Shown here: positions 48,346-56,248 of the stretch, piece by piece
How the letters are laid out: the number at the start of each line of letters is the position of its first letter
Numbering within the stretch: position 1 is the stretch's first letter
Assembly: GCF_001593005.1 (NCBI RefSeq)
Contig: NZ_LQZQ01000045.1
Coordinates: 186,001 to 250,000, forward strand
Direction of reading: 5' to 3'
Origin: Roseivirga ehrenbergii
Lineage (GTDB): Bacteria > Bacteroidota > Bacteroidia > Cytophagales > Cyclobacteriaceae
DNA length: 64,000 nt
Program-made: the position numbers and the translations under genes
Notes under the pieces: generated by a model
Seen by the model: only the letters and a program-made list of their open reading frames with translations
Told to the model about the DNA's origin: nothing
Databases searched by the model: none

Positions 48346-48365
48346 AATTGAACGACTATTCAATT
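48346..48365. promoter_or_regulatory. Candidate TetR operator in the tetR/susC divergent region
   Basis: AATTGAA-N6-TTCAATT is a perfect 7-bp inverted repeat with a 6-nt spacer, 20 bp in all, of the size TetR dimers bind. It is 43 nt upstream of tetR and 41 nt upstream of the susC -7 element. Confidence 0.6.
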
Positions 48366-48406
48366 AAAATTAAATCGCGGTTAATGATGGGGTAACATGC
48401 CGCGCC

Positions 48407-48414
48407 TACATTTG
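48407..48414 (+). promoter_or_regulatory. susC promoter -7 element
   Basis: TACATTTG fits TAnnTTTG exactly and lies 37 nt before the susC start at 48452. No clear TTTG lies 19-21 nt further upstream, so the promoter may need an activator. Confidence 0.5.
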
Positions 48415-48451
48415 ACAATCTAAAATCTGCTCTAAAACTAAAACAAAACTT

Positions 48452-51400
48452 ATGAAAGGATTAACATCCACGATTTCAACCCAACATAGGCAGCTTCGCA
48501 GAACTTGCCTCATGTTGATGTGTTTATGTGTGTCTGCGCTGGGCTTTGCCCAAGAATTAAATGTTAGAGGTCTGGTCTCAGATACTGAAGGACAGCCTAT
48601 TTTTGGTGTTACAGTTTTTGAAAAAGGAACTACAAATGGAATGGTTACTGGTGCTGACGGAAAGTACAGCATCAAAGTAAAAAGCCAAGAATCTGTAATT
48701 GTATTCTCATTCGTAGGTTTTATTTCTCAAGAAGTAACCGCAAATAATCAATCTACAATTGATATTACCCTCCAAGAAGACATTAAAGAACTTCAAGAGT
48801 TTGTGGTAGTAGGCTATGGTGTAGAAAAGAAGGTGAACCTTTCTGGTGCTGTAGACCAAGTAGATGCACAGCAATTAGCGAAAAGGCCAATCAGTAGCGT
48901 GACTGAGGGGCTTCAAGGGGTTATTCCTAACCTAAATATCGATAGCAATTCTGGTGCTCCGGGTTCTACTCCTAATATTAATATTAGAGGTGTGACTTCA
49001 ATCAATGGTGGAAATCCATTGATTTTGATTGACGGTGTACCTTCTGATGCCGTGGAGTTAAACCGCATTGCACCTCAAGACATTGAAAGCATTTCAGTAA
49101 TCAAAGATGCTTCTTCGGCAGCCATTTATGGTGCAAGGGCAGCATTTGGTGTAGTAATCATTACTACAAAGAATGGAGCTGATAAAATGAGAATCAGCTA
49201 CTCTGGTTATACGTCAATGAATGAAGCCACAGTTATACCCAACAAAATTACTGACCCTTATATCTACTCAAGGTTGTTAGAAACTTCAACCGACAATACA
49301 CCTTGGGACAATATCAACTTCAGTGATCAGTATTATGCCTGGGCCAGAGATCGCTCTAACGATCCTTCATTACCAGGGGTAAGAAAAAATCCAACTAACG
49401 AAGCCGCTTGGGAATATATGGGTGGTCAAGATTGGTCTCGTCATTTTATGAAAGATCAAACTACATCAAGTAACCATCAGCTTTCTATTAGTGGAGGTGA
49501 CGATCGTGTTAATTATTTGCTTTCAGGTTCATACAGTCATCAAGACGGGGTTTTGGCCATTGCCGATGATTACTTTGATCGATACACAGTCAGAAGCAAG
49601 GTTTCATATAAAGCCAACGATTGGCTGACCATTAGCAACAACACCTATTTGACTACTACGGAAAGAAAAGAACCTTCGTATTTCGATATTACGTCAATTT
49701 ATAATATAGCTCCTACATCATGGAATATTAACCCTGACGGAAGTTGGGCCAATTCTGAAGCCGGAATAATTTCTGCTCAACTAACGGATGGTGGAGAAGA
49801 CATTACAGAGTTTACTAGTGTTCAGTCGCAGTTTGGCGTACAAGCAACATTGTTAAAGGATATCCTGACTTTTAACACTGACTTCACCTTTAGAAGAGGC
49901 AGGCAAGATAGAAACTGGTATCAAACAAAATATAACATTGGTTATGGCCCAAGTGATATTAGAGAACAGGGCAATAATTCAGCTTACCGATCAAGCTCAG
50001 TAGAAAACTACTATGTGTTGAATAGCTATTTAAGCTACAAACAACAATTTGGTGATCATGCATTAAGCGGAACTTTAGGTTTTAACCAAGAGCACAACCG
50101 CTGGAACTCGTTTAGCGCGCAGCGAAACAATGTTATTTCTGCTTCGCTACCTACCATAGCACTGGCAACAGGCGATCAGTTTGTAGGTGAAAGCGTGTCT
50201 GAATGGGCAGTTAGAGGTGTTTTTTACCGATTGAACTATATCTATAATGACAGATATATTTTTGAATTGAATGGCCGATATGATGGCGCTTCTAAATTCC
50301 CTTCTGATAATCGTTATGGATTTTTCCCTTCGGCTTCATTGGCTTGGAGAGTAGATGAAGAAAACTTTATGGCTGGAATGAGAGACTGGGTAAGCCAGTT
50401 TAAACTCAGAGGTTCTATCGGGTCTTTGGGTAACCAAGCTATTGGCCCTTATGAATACATTTCAACCATGAGCGCATACCAAGGTAATTACCTGATTGAC
50501 GGAAAGTTGCCGCTAGAAATTTCTTCACCTCAATTGGTATCAAATAACTTTTCTTGGGAAGAGGTAGTAACCAAAAACTTTGGTGTAGACTTAGGCTTTC
50601 TTGAAAATAGAGTGTCTGCATCATTCGATATTTACAGGAGAGATACCAAAGGGATGTTGACTTTGGGTAGAGAATTGCCAGATGTTTTGGGTGCAACGGA
50701 GCCAAAAGAAAACGCTGCTGATTTGAAAACTAATGGTTGGGAATTCTCTTTAGGTTACCAAAACGAAGTGGCTCTTGCTGGCAAGCCATTAAACTTTAAA
50801 GCGGGTTTCAACTTATCTGACAGCCGTTCTTATATCACTAAATTCGATAACCCAACAGGAAGCATAACTCAGTTTTATGAAGGAATGGAGTTAGGCCAAA
50901 TTTGGGGACTTCAAAACGATGGTTTCTTCAGATCTGCCGAAGAAATCAACGCACTAGATCAGAACTCGATTGTGCCTTGGGGTGCTATTTCAATTGTTGA
51001 GGGATGGCCAAAGTACAAAGACTTAAATGGAGACAATAAGATTACAAAAGGATATACTTTAGACGACACCCATGATCTATCAATCATTGGTAATCAATCA
51101 CCAAGGTACCGTTATGGAATAAACCTTTCTGCCGATTGGAATGGATTCGATTTAAGCGTTCTTTTCCAAGGCGTAGGGAAGAGAGACTATTATCCTTTAG
51201 ATTACTTGTATTGGGGATTTTATCAGCAGCCTTATGCAGGTGGTTATCCGCATTTGAACGATTTCTACCGAGCTGAATCAGAAACTGGTGCCGATAGAGA
51301 CAGACATTCACAATCGTATTTAGATGCAGGTTTAGCGGACCAAAATTTGGATGCTAAATATCCTCACTTACAATCTTGGTTGGCCGATAGGAATTTGGGA

Positions 51401-51724
51401 GAAAGAATTGATCAAGCGCAAGGTTTGGCCATTCCTCAAACAGATTATTTGTTGAGCGCAGCTTATTTAAGGCTCAAAAACTTAACCATCGGATATACTT
51501 TACCAGTCGCATTAATGTCTAAAACAGGCCTTTCAAGTGTAAGGATTTATGCCAGTGGCGAAAACCTTTTCGAGTGGTCGGCATTAAAAGACTTCTTCGA
51601 TCCAGAAGCAGTAAACAATGCTATTCAATATAACCCTGCTGTAAGCGGAGGAAGAGGAGTAGGTAAAGGTTACACTTACCCTTTCCAAAGAAGGTATGTA
51701 TTGGGAATCAACATCACTTTGTAA
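48452..51724 (+). CDS. SusC/RagA-family TonB-linked outer membrane transporter
   Basis: The 1090-residue transporter starts with an export signal (to about residue 34) and a carboxypeptidase-like domain (NVRGLVSDTEGQPIFGVTV). It has VVVGYGVEKKVNLSGAV, the plug region GVTSINGGNPLILIDGVPSD, the AIYGARAAFGVVIITTKNG motif, and a long beta-barrel ending ...YVLGINITL. SusC proteins import glycans or other large molecules bound by their SusD partner. SusD follows by 26 nt. The two downstream phosphoesterase genes suggest a phosphorylated or phosphodiester substrate. Confidence 0.95.
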   Translation: MKGLTSTISTQHRQLRRTCLMLMCLCVSALGFAQELNVRGLVSDTEGQPIFGVTVFEKGTTNGMVTGADGKYSIKVKSQESVIVFSFVGFISQEVTANNQSTIDITLQEDIKELQEFVVVGYGVEKKVNLSGAVDQVDAQQLAKRPISSVTEGLQGVIPNLNIDSNSGAPGSTPNINIRGVTSINGGNPLILIDGVPSDAVELNRIAPQDIESISVIKDASSAAIYGARAAFGVVIITTKNGADKMRISYSGYTSMNEATVIPNKITDPYIYSRLLETSTDNTPWDNINFSDQYYAWARDRSNDPSLPGVRKNPTNEAAWEYMGGQDWSRHFMKDQTTSSNHQLSISGGDDRVNYLLSGSYSHQDGVLAIADDYFDRYTVRSKVSYKANDWLTISNNTYLTTTERKEPSYFDITSIYNIAPTSWNINPDGSWANSEAGIISAQLTDGGEDITEFTSVQSQFGVQATLLKDILTFNTDFTFRRGRQDRNWYQTKYNIGYGPSDIREQGNNSAYRSSSVENYYVLNSYLSYKQQFGDHALSGTLGFNQEHNRWNSFSAQRNNVISASLPTIALATGDQFVGESVSEWAVRGVFYRLNYIYNDRYIFELNGRYDGASKFPSDNRYGFFPSASLAWRVDEENFMAGMRDWVSQFKLRGSIGSLGNQAIGPYEYISTMSAYQGNYLIDGKLPLEISSPQLVSNNFSWEEVVTKNFGVDLGFLENRVSASFDIYRRDTKGMLTLGRELPDVLGATEPKENAADLKTNGWEFSLGYQNEVALAGKPLNFKAGFNLSDSRSYITKFDNPTGSITQFYEGMELGQIWGLQNDGFFRSAEEINALDQNSIVPWGAISIVEGWPKYKDLNGDNKITKGYTLDDTHDLSIIGNQSPRYRYGINLSADWNGFDLSVLFQGVGKRDYYPLDYLYWGFYQQPYAGGYPHLNDFYRAESETGADRDRHSQSYLDAGLADQNLDAKYPHLQSWLADRNLGERIDQAQGLAIPQTDYLLSAAYLRLKNLTIGYTLPVALMSKTGLSSVRIYASGENLFEWSALKDFFDPEAVNNAIQYNPAVSGGRGVGKGYTYPFQRRYVLGINITL

Positions 51725-51750
51725 TCATCTGATTTTTAAACGAATTCAAA

Positions 51751-53538
51751 ATGAAAAATTTTAAAATACTGATTGCACTCTTCTTAATTGGTTTGGTTAC
51801 AGCCTGTAACGACAACTTCTTAGATGTAGTGCCAGAAACCTCGATTGGCGTAGAGAACTTCTTTAACACAGAAGAAGACCTTAATATTTACGTCAATAGC
51901 CTTTACAATTTCCCGGGTTCGGGGATTTATTATGCCGATGGTGGAACAGACAATGCTGCCACTACGGGAAATACTGAAATCAAAACCATGATGGTTAGTA
52001 CTGCATCTTCCTCTACCATTACATCGGGTTGGAATTGGGGTACGCTAAGGTCAATCAATTTGTTTTTAGAAAACTTTGACAAAGCGAACATCTCTCAAGA
52101 AAAGCTGAATCATTTTGAAGGCTTGGGAAGATTCTTTAGAGCTCAGTTTTACTATGACAAAGTGAAAAGGTATTCGGATGTGCCTTATTACGATTATGTA
52201 ATCGAAACGGGTGATACTGAAGCCTTGAACAAGTCGAGAGATTCGCGTGAAATGGTGGTAGATAAAGTTTTTGAAGATTATCAATTTGCCATTGAGAACA
52301 TTTTCGAGAATCAGCCTGATGGCGCAGTAAACAGATGGGTGGCAAAAGCCTTTATGGCAAGAAACGCGCTACACGAAGGTACTTTTAGAAAGTATCATAG
52401 TGAATTAAATCTTACTGCCTCGGCTGATAAGTATTTGAAGTTAGCGAGAGATATTGCCAAAGACATCATGGATAATGGGCCTTTCAGTATTAAGAATACA
52501 GGCAATAGCGCAACTGACTACAGCAGCTTGTTCAATAGCACTGATTTAGAGTCAAATCCTGAAGTCATTTTAGGAGTATATAGCCTAGACCAAGTGAAAA
52601 ATAGTGGTTGGTCCGAAACCGTATTTGGTAACTATGAAACCAGCCCAGCGAAAGATTTATTGCAGTCTTACCTAATGGCAGATGGTTCTTATTATTCGAA
52701 CCAAGCCAACTACGATGAATTTAGTTTTGTTCAAGAGTTTCAAAATAGAGACCCTAGACTGTCTCAAACTTACGCTTATCCAGGCTTTGTGTTGGTAAAC
52801 TCAAGAACTTACAGCCAAGGTGCGGGAATGTATGTTCAGCAATTGGCAAAGAATTTCTCGGGCTATCATCAGCTGAAAGGTTTTGTGAATGTAACAGATC
52901 AGGCCACTATTAATAACTTGGACTTTCCGGTATTGAGGTTTGCCGAAACGCTTTTGATTTATGCTGAAGCTAAGGCTGAACTAAATGAAATGAATCAAGC
53001 TGTACTAAATGAGTCGATTAACCTGTTGCGCGATAGAGCGGGAATGCCAGCTTTAACCATGGGCGTTACTGTTGACCCAGTGTTGCAGGCAAAATACCCT
53101 ACGGTGTCAGATCCAGTTTTACTTGAAATAAGACGAGAAAGAAGAGTTGAATTGGCCTTAGAAGGGTATAGGTTCGATGATTTAATGCGTTGGAAAGCGG
53201 GTAAGTTATTAGAGGAAGAGCCAAAAGGTTTGTATTTCAGTGGTTTAGGTAGGCACGATGTTACGGGTGATGGAATTGAAGACATTATTCTATTAGATGC
53301 TTCAGCATCAATTCCTGATACCAAAGAGCGAAATGCTTTAGATGTTCCTTTTGCTTATTACAGAGTTGGAAGTTTTGGTGAAAACGTAGGGGTGTTTTTA
53401 TCAGACGGTAACAGCGGACATATTTTAACGGTAATTGAAAGAGGAACATTTGACGATCCGAAGTTCTATTATCGCCCTGTACCAGCTGCTCAAGTAGCAT
53501 TAAACCCAAATTTGACACAGATTTTCGGATGGAATTAG
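51751..53538 (+). CDS. SusD/RagB-family outer membrane lipoprotein
   Basis: The 595-residue protein has a lipoprotein signal (MKNFKILIALFLIGLVTAC, Cys19), the SusD opening CNDNFLDVVPETSIGVENFFNTEEDL, and TPR-like helices. The characteristic LRFAETLLIYAEAKAELNE region leads to LLRDRAGMP and EIRRERRVELALEGYRFDDLMRW. It caps the SusC barrel and binds the substrate at the cell surface. A hairpin follows the stop, before the phosphodiesterase gene. Confidence 0.95.
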   Translation: MKNFKILIALFLIGLVTACNDNFLDVVPETSIGVENFFNTEEDLNIYVNSLYNFPGSGIYYADGGTDNAATTGNTEIKTMMVSTASSSTITSGWNWGTLRSINLFLENFDKANISQEKLNHFEGLGRFFRAQFYYDKVKRYSDVPYYDYVIETGDTEALNKSRDSREMVVDKVFEDYQFAIENIFENQPDGAVNRWVAKAFMARNALHEGTFRKYHSELNLTASADKYLKLARDIAKDIMDNGPFSIKNTGNSATDYSSLFNSTDLESNPEVILGVYSLDQVKNSGWSETVFGNYETSPAKDLLQSYLMADGSYYSNQANYDEFSFVQEFQNRDPRLSQTYAYPGFVLVNSRTYSQGAGMYVQQLAKNFSGYHQLKGFVNVTDQATINNLDFPVLRFAETLLIYAEAKAELNEMNQAVLNESINLLRDRAGMPALTMGVTVDPVLQAKYPTVSDPVLLEIRRERRVELALEGYRFDDLMRWKAGKLLEEEPKGLYFSGLGRHDVTGDGIEDIILLDASASIPDTKERNALDVPFAYYRVGSFGENVGVFLSDGNSGHILTVIERGTFDDPKFYYRPVPAAQVALNPNLTQIFGWN

Positions 53539-53557
53539 ATTAGGTTGCAAATGTTGA

Positions 53558-53592
53558 AATACCGGATGAGGCCCTTAGCCTCTTCTGGTATT
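53558..53592 (+). terminator. Attenuator-like terminator between susD and phosphodiesterase gene
   Basis: A 15-bp stem with one mismatch and one G-U pair (AATACCGGATGAGGC with GCCTCTTCTGGTATT) and a 5-nt loop is followed by TTCTTCTTTT. It lies 20 nt after the susD stop and could let SusCD be made in excess over the downstream enzymes. Confidence 0.7.
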
Positions 53593-53650
53593 TTCTTCTT
53601 TTCCACTAACTTAAACCCAACCACTCAACTAACCCGACAAAACTAACATC

Positions 53651-54874
53651 ATGTTGAAATCAATAAGTATACTTTTTTTAGCCATTGTAATGGCAGCATG
53701 TGGAACTGCACCTGAAAAAAAGGTGATGATCATCTTAGTGGATGGTGTTCCTACTGACGTACTTGAAAGTGTAGATACTCCAATTTTAGATCAAATTGCT
53801 GCACAAGGTGGCTATACTCATGCGTATCAAGGTGGAGGAAAGGATGAATACACACAAACGCCAACCATTTCGGCTCCAGGTTATATGAATATGATTACTG
53901 GGGTTTGGGGGAACAAACACAATGTTTGGGGCAACAGTGTTAGAAACCCGAACTATAACTACTGGAATATCTTTCGTACCGTTAAGGCGGTTAACCCTGA
54001 AATGACCACGGCTATATTTTCAAGTTGGGAAGATAATAGAACAAAGTTAGTAGGAGAAGGAAAAGCAGAGGCTGGGAATTTCATGTTCGATTACTCTTTT
54101 GACGGTTTTGAGTTAGATACAGTGGCTTTTCCACATACAGCCGACCGTAGCTTCATGTTTAATATTGACGAAAATGTTTCGAAAGGAACAGCCGACTATG
54201 TGCTTACTGATGCACCAAATTTGTCATGGGTGTATTTAGAGTTTACCGATGATATGGGGCATATGTATGGCGACAGTCCACAAATGATTGAAGCCGTAAA
54301 AGGTATGGATAACCAAGTGGGTAGAATTTGGGCAGCTATTCAGCAACGCGAGAGAGAATACAATGAAGATTGGATGATTGTAATTACTACCGACCATGGT
54401 AGAACTGAATCCAATGGTAAAGGTCACGGTGGTCAATCAGAAAGAGAGCGTACTACCTGGATTGTTACCAATCAAAACAACCTGAACAAAAGGTTCGAAA
54501 ATAACCCACCAGTAGTAGATGTCGCGGCTAGTGCTCTAAGGTTTTTAGGTATTGAAGCCCCTGAGCAAATCAAGGAAGAAATGGATGGAATTCCCTTCAT
54601 CGGTGATATTTCAATAATGAATGCTAAAGCTAAAAAAGAAGGAAACGAGCTTATCGTTTCTTGGGAGGTAGCTGATGCATCTGGCAGTGTAGAAATCTAC
54701 CAATCTTCCACAAACAACTTTGCCAAAGGAGGAAAGGATGAGTACTCACTTTTAGGCAAGGCAGACGTGAAAAATGGTCAGTTTAAAACTGATTTTGTTT
54801 TTCCTGTAGGAACTACCAAGCTCTTACTAAAGGCGCCTTATAACTGGACAAATGTTTGGGTAATCGTTGAATAA
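53651..54874 (+). CDS. Lipoprotein alkaline-phosphatase-fold phosphodiesterase (NPP type)
   Basis: The 407-residue protein has a lipoprotein signal (Cys17 in MAACG) and an alkaline-phosphatase-superfamily domain of the nucleotide pyrophosphatase/phosphodiesterase type. Visible are MIILVDGVPTDVLES (first metal aspartate), TPTISAPGYMNMITGVWGN with the nucleophile position, LEFTDDMGHMYG, and VITTDHGRTESNGKGHGG. A small C-terminal beta domain (about 320-405) follows. Phosphatase of exported or surface location. It is the third gene of the SusCD locus, so it likely cleaves phosphate esters or diesters brought to the surface. Confidence 0.9.
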   Translation: MLKSISILFLAIVMAACGTAPEKKVMIILVDGVPTDVLESVDTPILDQIAAQGGYTHAYQGGGKDEYTQTPTISAPGYMNMITGVWGNKHNVWGNSVRNPNYNYWNIFRTVKAVNPEMTTAIFSSWEDNRTKLVGEGKAEAGNFMFDYSFDGFELDTVAFPHTADRSFMFNIDENVSKGTADYVLTDAPNLSWVYLEFTDDMGHMYGDSPQMIEAVKGMDNQVGRIWAAIQQREREYNEDWMIVITTDHGRTESNGKGHGGQSERERTTWIVTNQNNLNKRFENNPPVVDVAASALRFLGIEAPEQIKEEMDGIPFIGDISIMNAKAKKEGNELIVSWEVADASGSVEIYQSSTNNFAKGGKDEYSLLGKADVKNGQFKTDFVFPVGTTKLLLKAPYNWTNVWVIVE

Positions 54875-54883
54875 GCTGAAAAA

Positions 54884-55801
54884 ATGAACAGACGGAATAT
54901 TTTAAAATCAATAGCCTTAGCTGGTACGGGAGCTTTAATGGGAGGTGATTTAACTTCTATTCAACCTAAAGCGAAAAGAGTTCTACGCCTTGCTCACCTT
55001 ACTGATGTGCATTTACGTGATGCGGATAATGCGCCTGATAAATTTATCAAGTGCTTACATGTTATGCAGTCGTTGAAGGATAAACCTGACATGATTTTTA
55101 ATGGGGGTGATACAATTTTCGATGCTTTAGGTACCGATAAAACAAGTGTAGAAAACCAATGGCAACTTTGGGATAAAGTCATTAAAGCAGAAAATGATTT
55201 GCCTGTAGTTAATTGTATTGGCAACCATGACGTATGGGGGGCTGGAGAAAAATCAGATCCGCTTTATGGCAAAAAGTATGCTTTGGAGAAAATGGGTTTA
55301 GATAAACCGTATCATTCTTTCGAAAAGGCTGGATGGAAGTTTATTATTCTTGATAGCACACATCCCGTAGGAGAGGGCTGGTATACAGCTAAGTTAGATG
55401 ATGAGCAATTCGATTGGTTTGAAAAAGAATTAGAGGCTACACCTTCAACTACACCTGTTATGGTAATGTCGCATATTCCAATTTTAACGGCTACTGGCTT
55501 TTATGAAGGTAATGAGAAGAATGGAAACTGGACAGTGCCTGGTGGATGGATGCATATTGATTTCAATAGAATCAAAAAACTTTTTATGCAACATGCCAAT
55601 GTAAAACTTTGTGTAAGTGGGCATATGCATTTGTTGGATAAGGTAGAATACAATGGCGTAACCTATTGCTGCAATGGTGCAGTAAGCGGAGGTTGGTGGG
55701 GTAACGAAATGTACTACGAAACCCAAGCTGGTTTTGCTACTGTCGATTTATATGAAGGTGGTGAATTTGATGTGCAATACCATACTTACAGCTGGAGTTA
55801 A
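54884..55801 (+). CDS. Tat-exported calcineurin-like metallophosphoesterase
   Basis: The 305-residue protein has a Tat-like start (NRRNILKSIALAGTGALMGG) and a full calcineurin-type metal site: LAHLTDVHLRDADN, FNGGDTIFDA, CIGNHDVWG, VMSHIPI and VSGHMHLLD. It follows the phosphodiesterase gene by 9 nt. The pair would act in series: one enzyme cleaves a diester, the other a phosphate monoester or related bond. That is inference from context. Confidence 0.92.
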   Translation: MNRRNILKSIALAGTGALMGGDLTSIQPKAKRVLRLAHLTDVHLRDADNAPDKFIKCLHVMQSLKDKPDMIFNGGDTIFDALGTDKTSVENQWQLWDKVIKAENDLPVVNCIGNHDVWGAGEKSDPLYGKKYALEKMGLDKPYHSFEKAGWKFIILDSTHPVGEGWYTAKLDDEQFDWFEKELEATPSTTPVMVMSHIPILTATGFYEGNEKNGNWTVPGGWMHIDFNRIKKLFMQHANVKLCVSGHMHLLDKVEYNGVTYCCNGAVSGGWWGNEMYYETQAGFATVDLYEGGEFDVQYHTYSWS

Positions 55802-55901
55802 TGAGTGTTAATCAGAAATTAAGCTTTCTGGGTGAAATCGTTAAATGCTTCCATAACAAAGCTTTTTTAAAGACTATTGCAATGCTTTAGTTTTTAATAG
55901 A

Positions 55902-56219
55902 ATGGTTTATATGGTTTCTCAAACTCTAATAAGTTACAGTGTTCAAACTTTAGGGTGGCTTGGTACGCTACTTTTTATTGTGAGTTACATTCAGCTAAAT
56001 CGTGGAGTTTGGACCCTTCAGGATACAAGATTTCACGTTTACAATATCTTAGGAAGCGTATTTTTAGTGATTGACACCGTTTATGATTTCTCCTATGCTG
56101 CGGCTGCGGCCAATTTCTTTTGGGGAATTGTAGCCTGTTACGGCTTGATTAAATTTAGAAATCAAGAGAAAGTCAAAAGTGACGAATTTATAGAAAGTAA
56201 AAAGCCCAACCTCATCTGA
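55902..56219 (+). CDS. Small CBU_0592-like membrane protein
   Basis: The 105-residue protein has three membrane helices near residues 12-30, 48-62 and 66-82 with the pattern LGWLGTLLFIVSYIQLNRG and VYNILGSVFLVIDTVYDFSYAAAAANFFWGIVA, typical of the CBU_0592 family of uncharacterised membrane proteins. The tail is charged. It sits alone; its end overlaps a bidirectional terminator. Confidence 0.78.
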   Translation: MVYMVSQTLISYSVQTLGWLGTLLFIVSYIQLNRGVWTLQDTRFHVYNILGSVFLVIDTVYDFSYAAAAANFFWGIVACYGLIKFRNQEKVKSDEFIESKKPNLI

Positions 56220-56229
56220 AGTTGGGCTT
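56202..56229. terminator. Bidirectional terminator between membrane protein and hydroxylase genes
   Basis: AAGCCCAAC (56202-56210) and GTTGGGCTT (56221-56229) form a 9-bp stem with a 10-nt loop, followed by AATTTTTT on the plus strand and TTTACTTTC on the minus strand. It overlaps the last bases of the gene ending at 56219. Confidence 0.8.
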
Positions 56230-56248
56230 AATTTTTTGGTCTGAATTT

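Noticed and set aside
55826-55875. AAGCTTT/AAAGCTT repeat followed by T after the metallophosphoesterase gene
   Set aside because: The loop is near 30 nt and the stem only 7 bp, so it was not called a terminator, although one is expected here.
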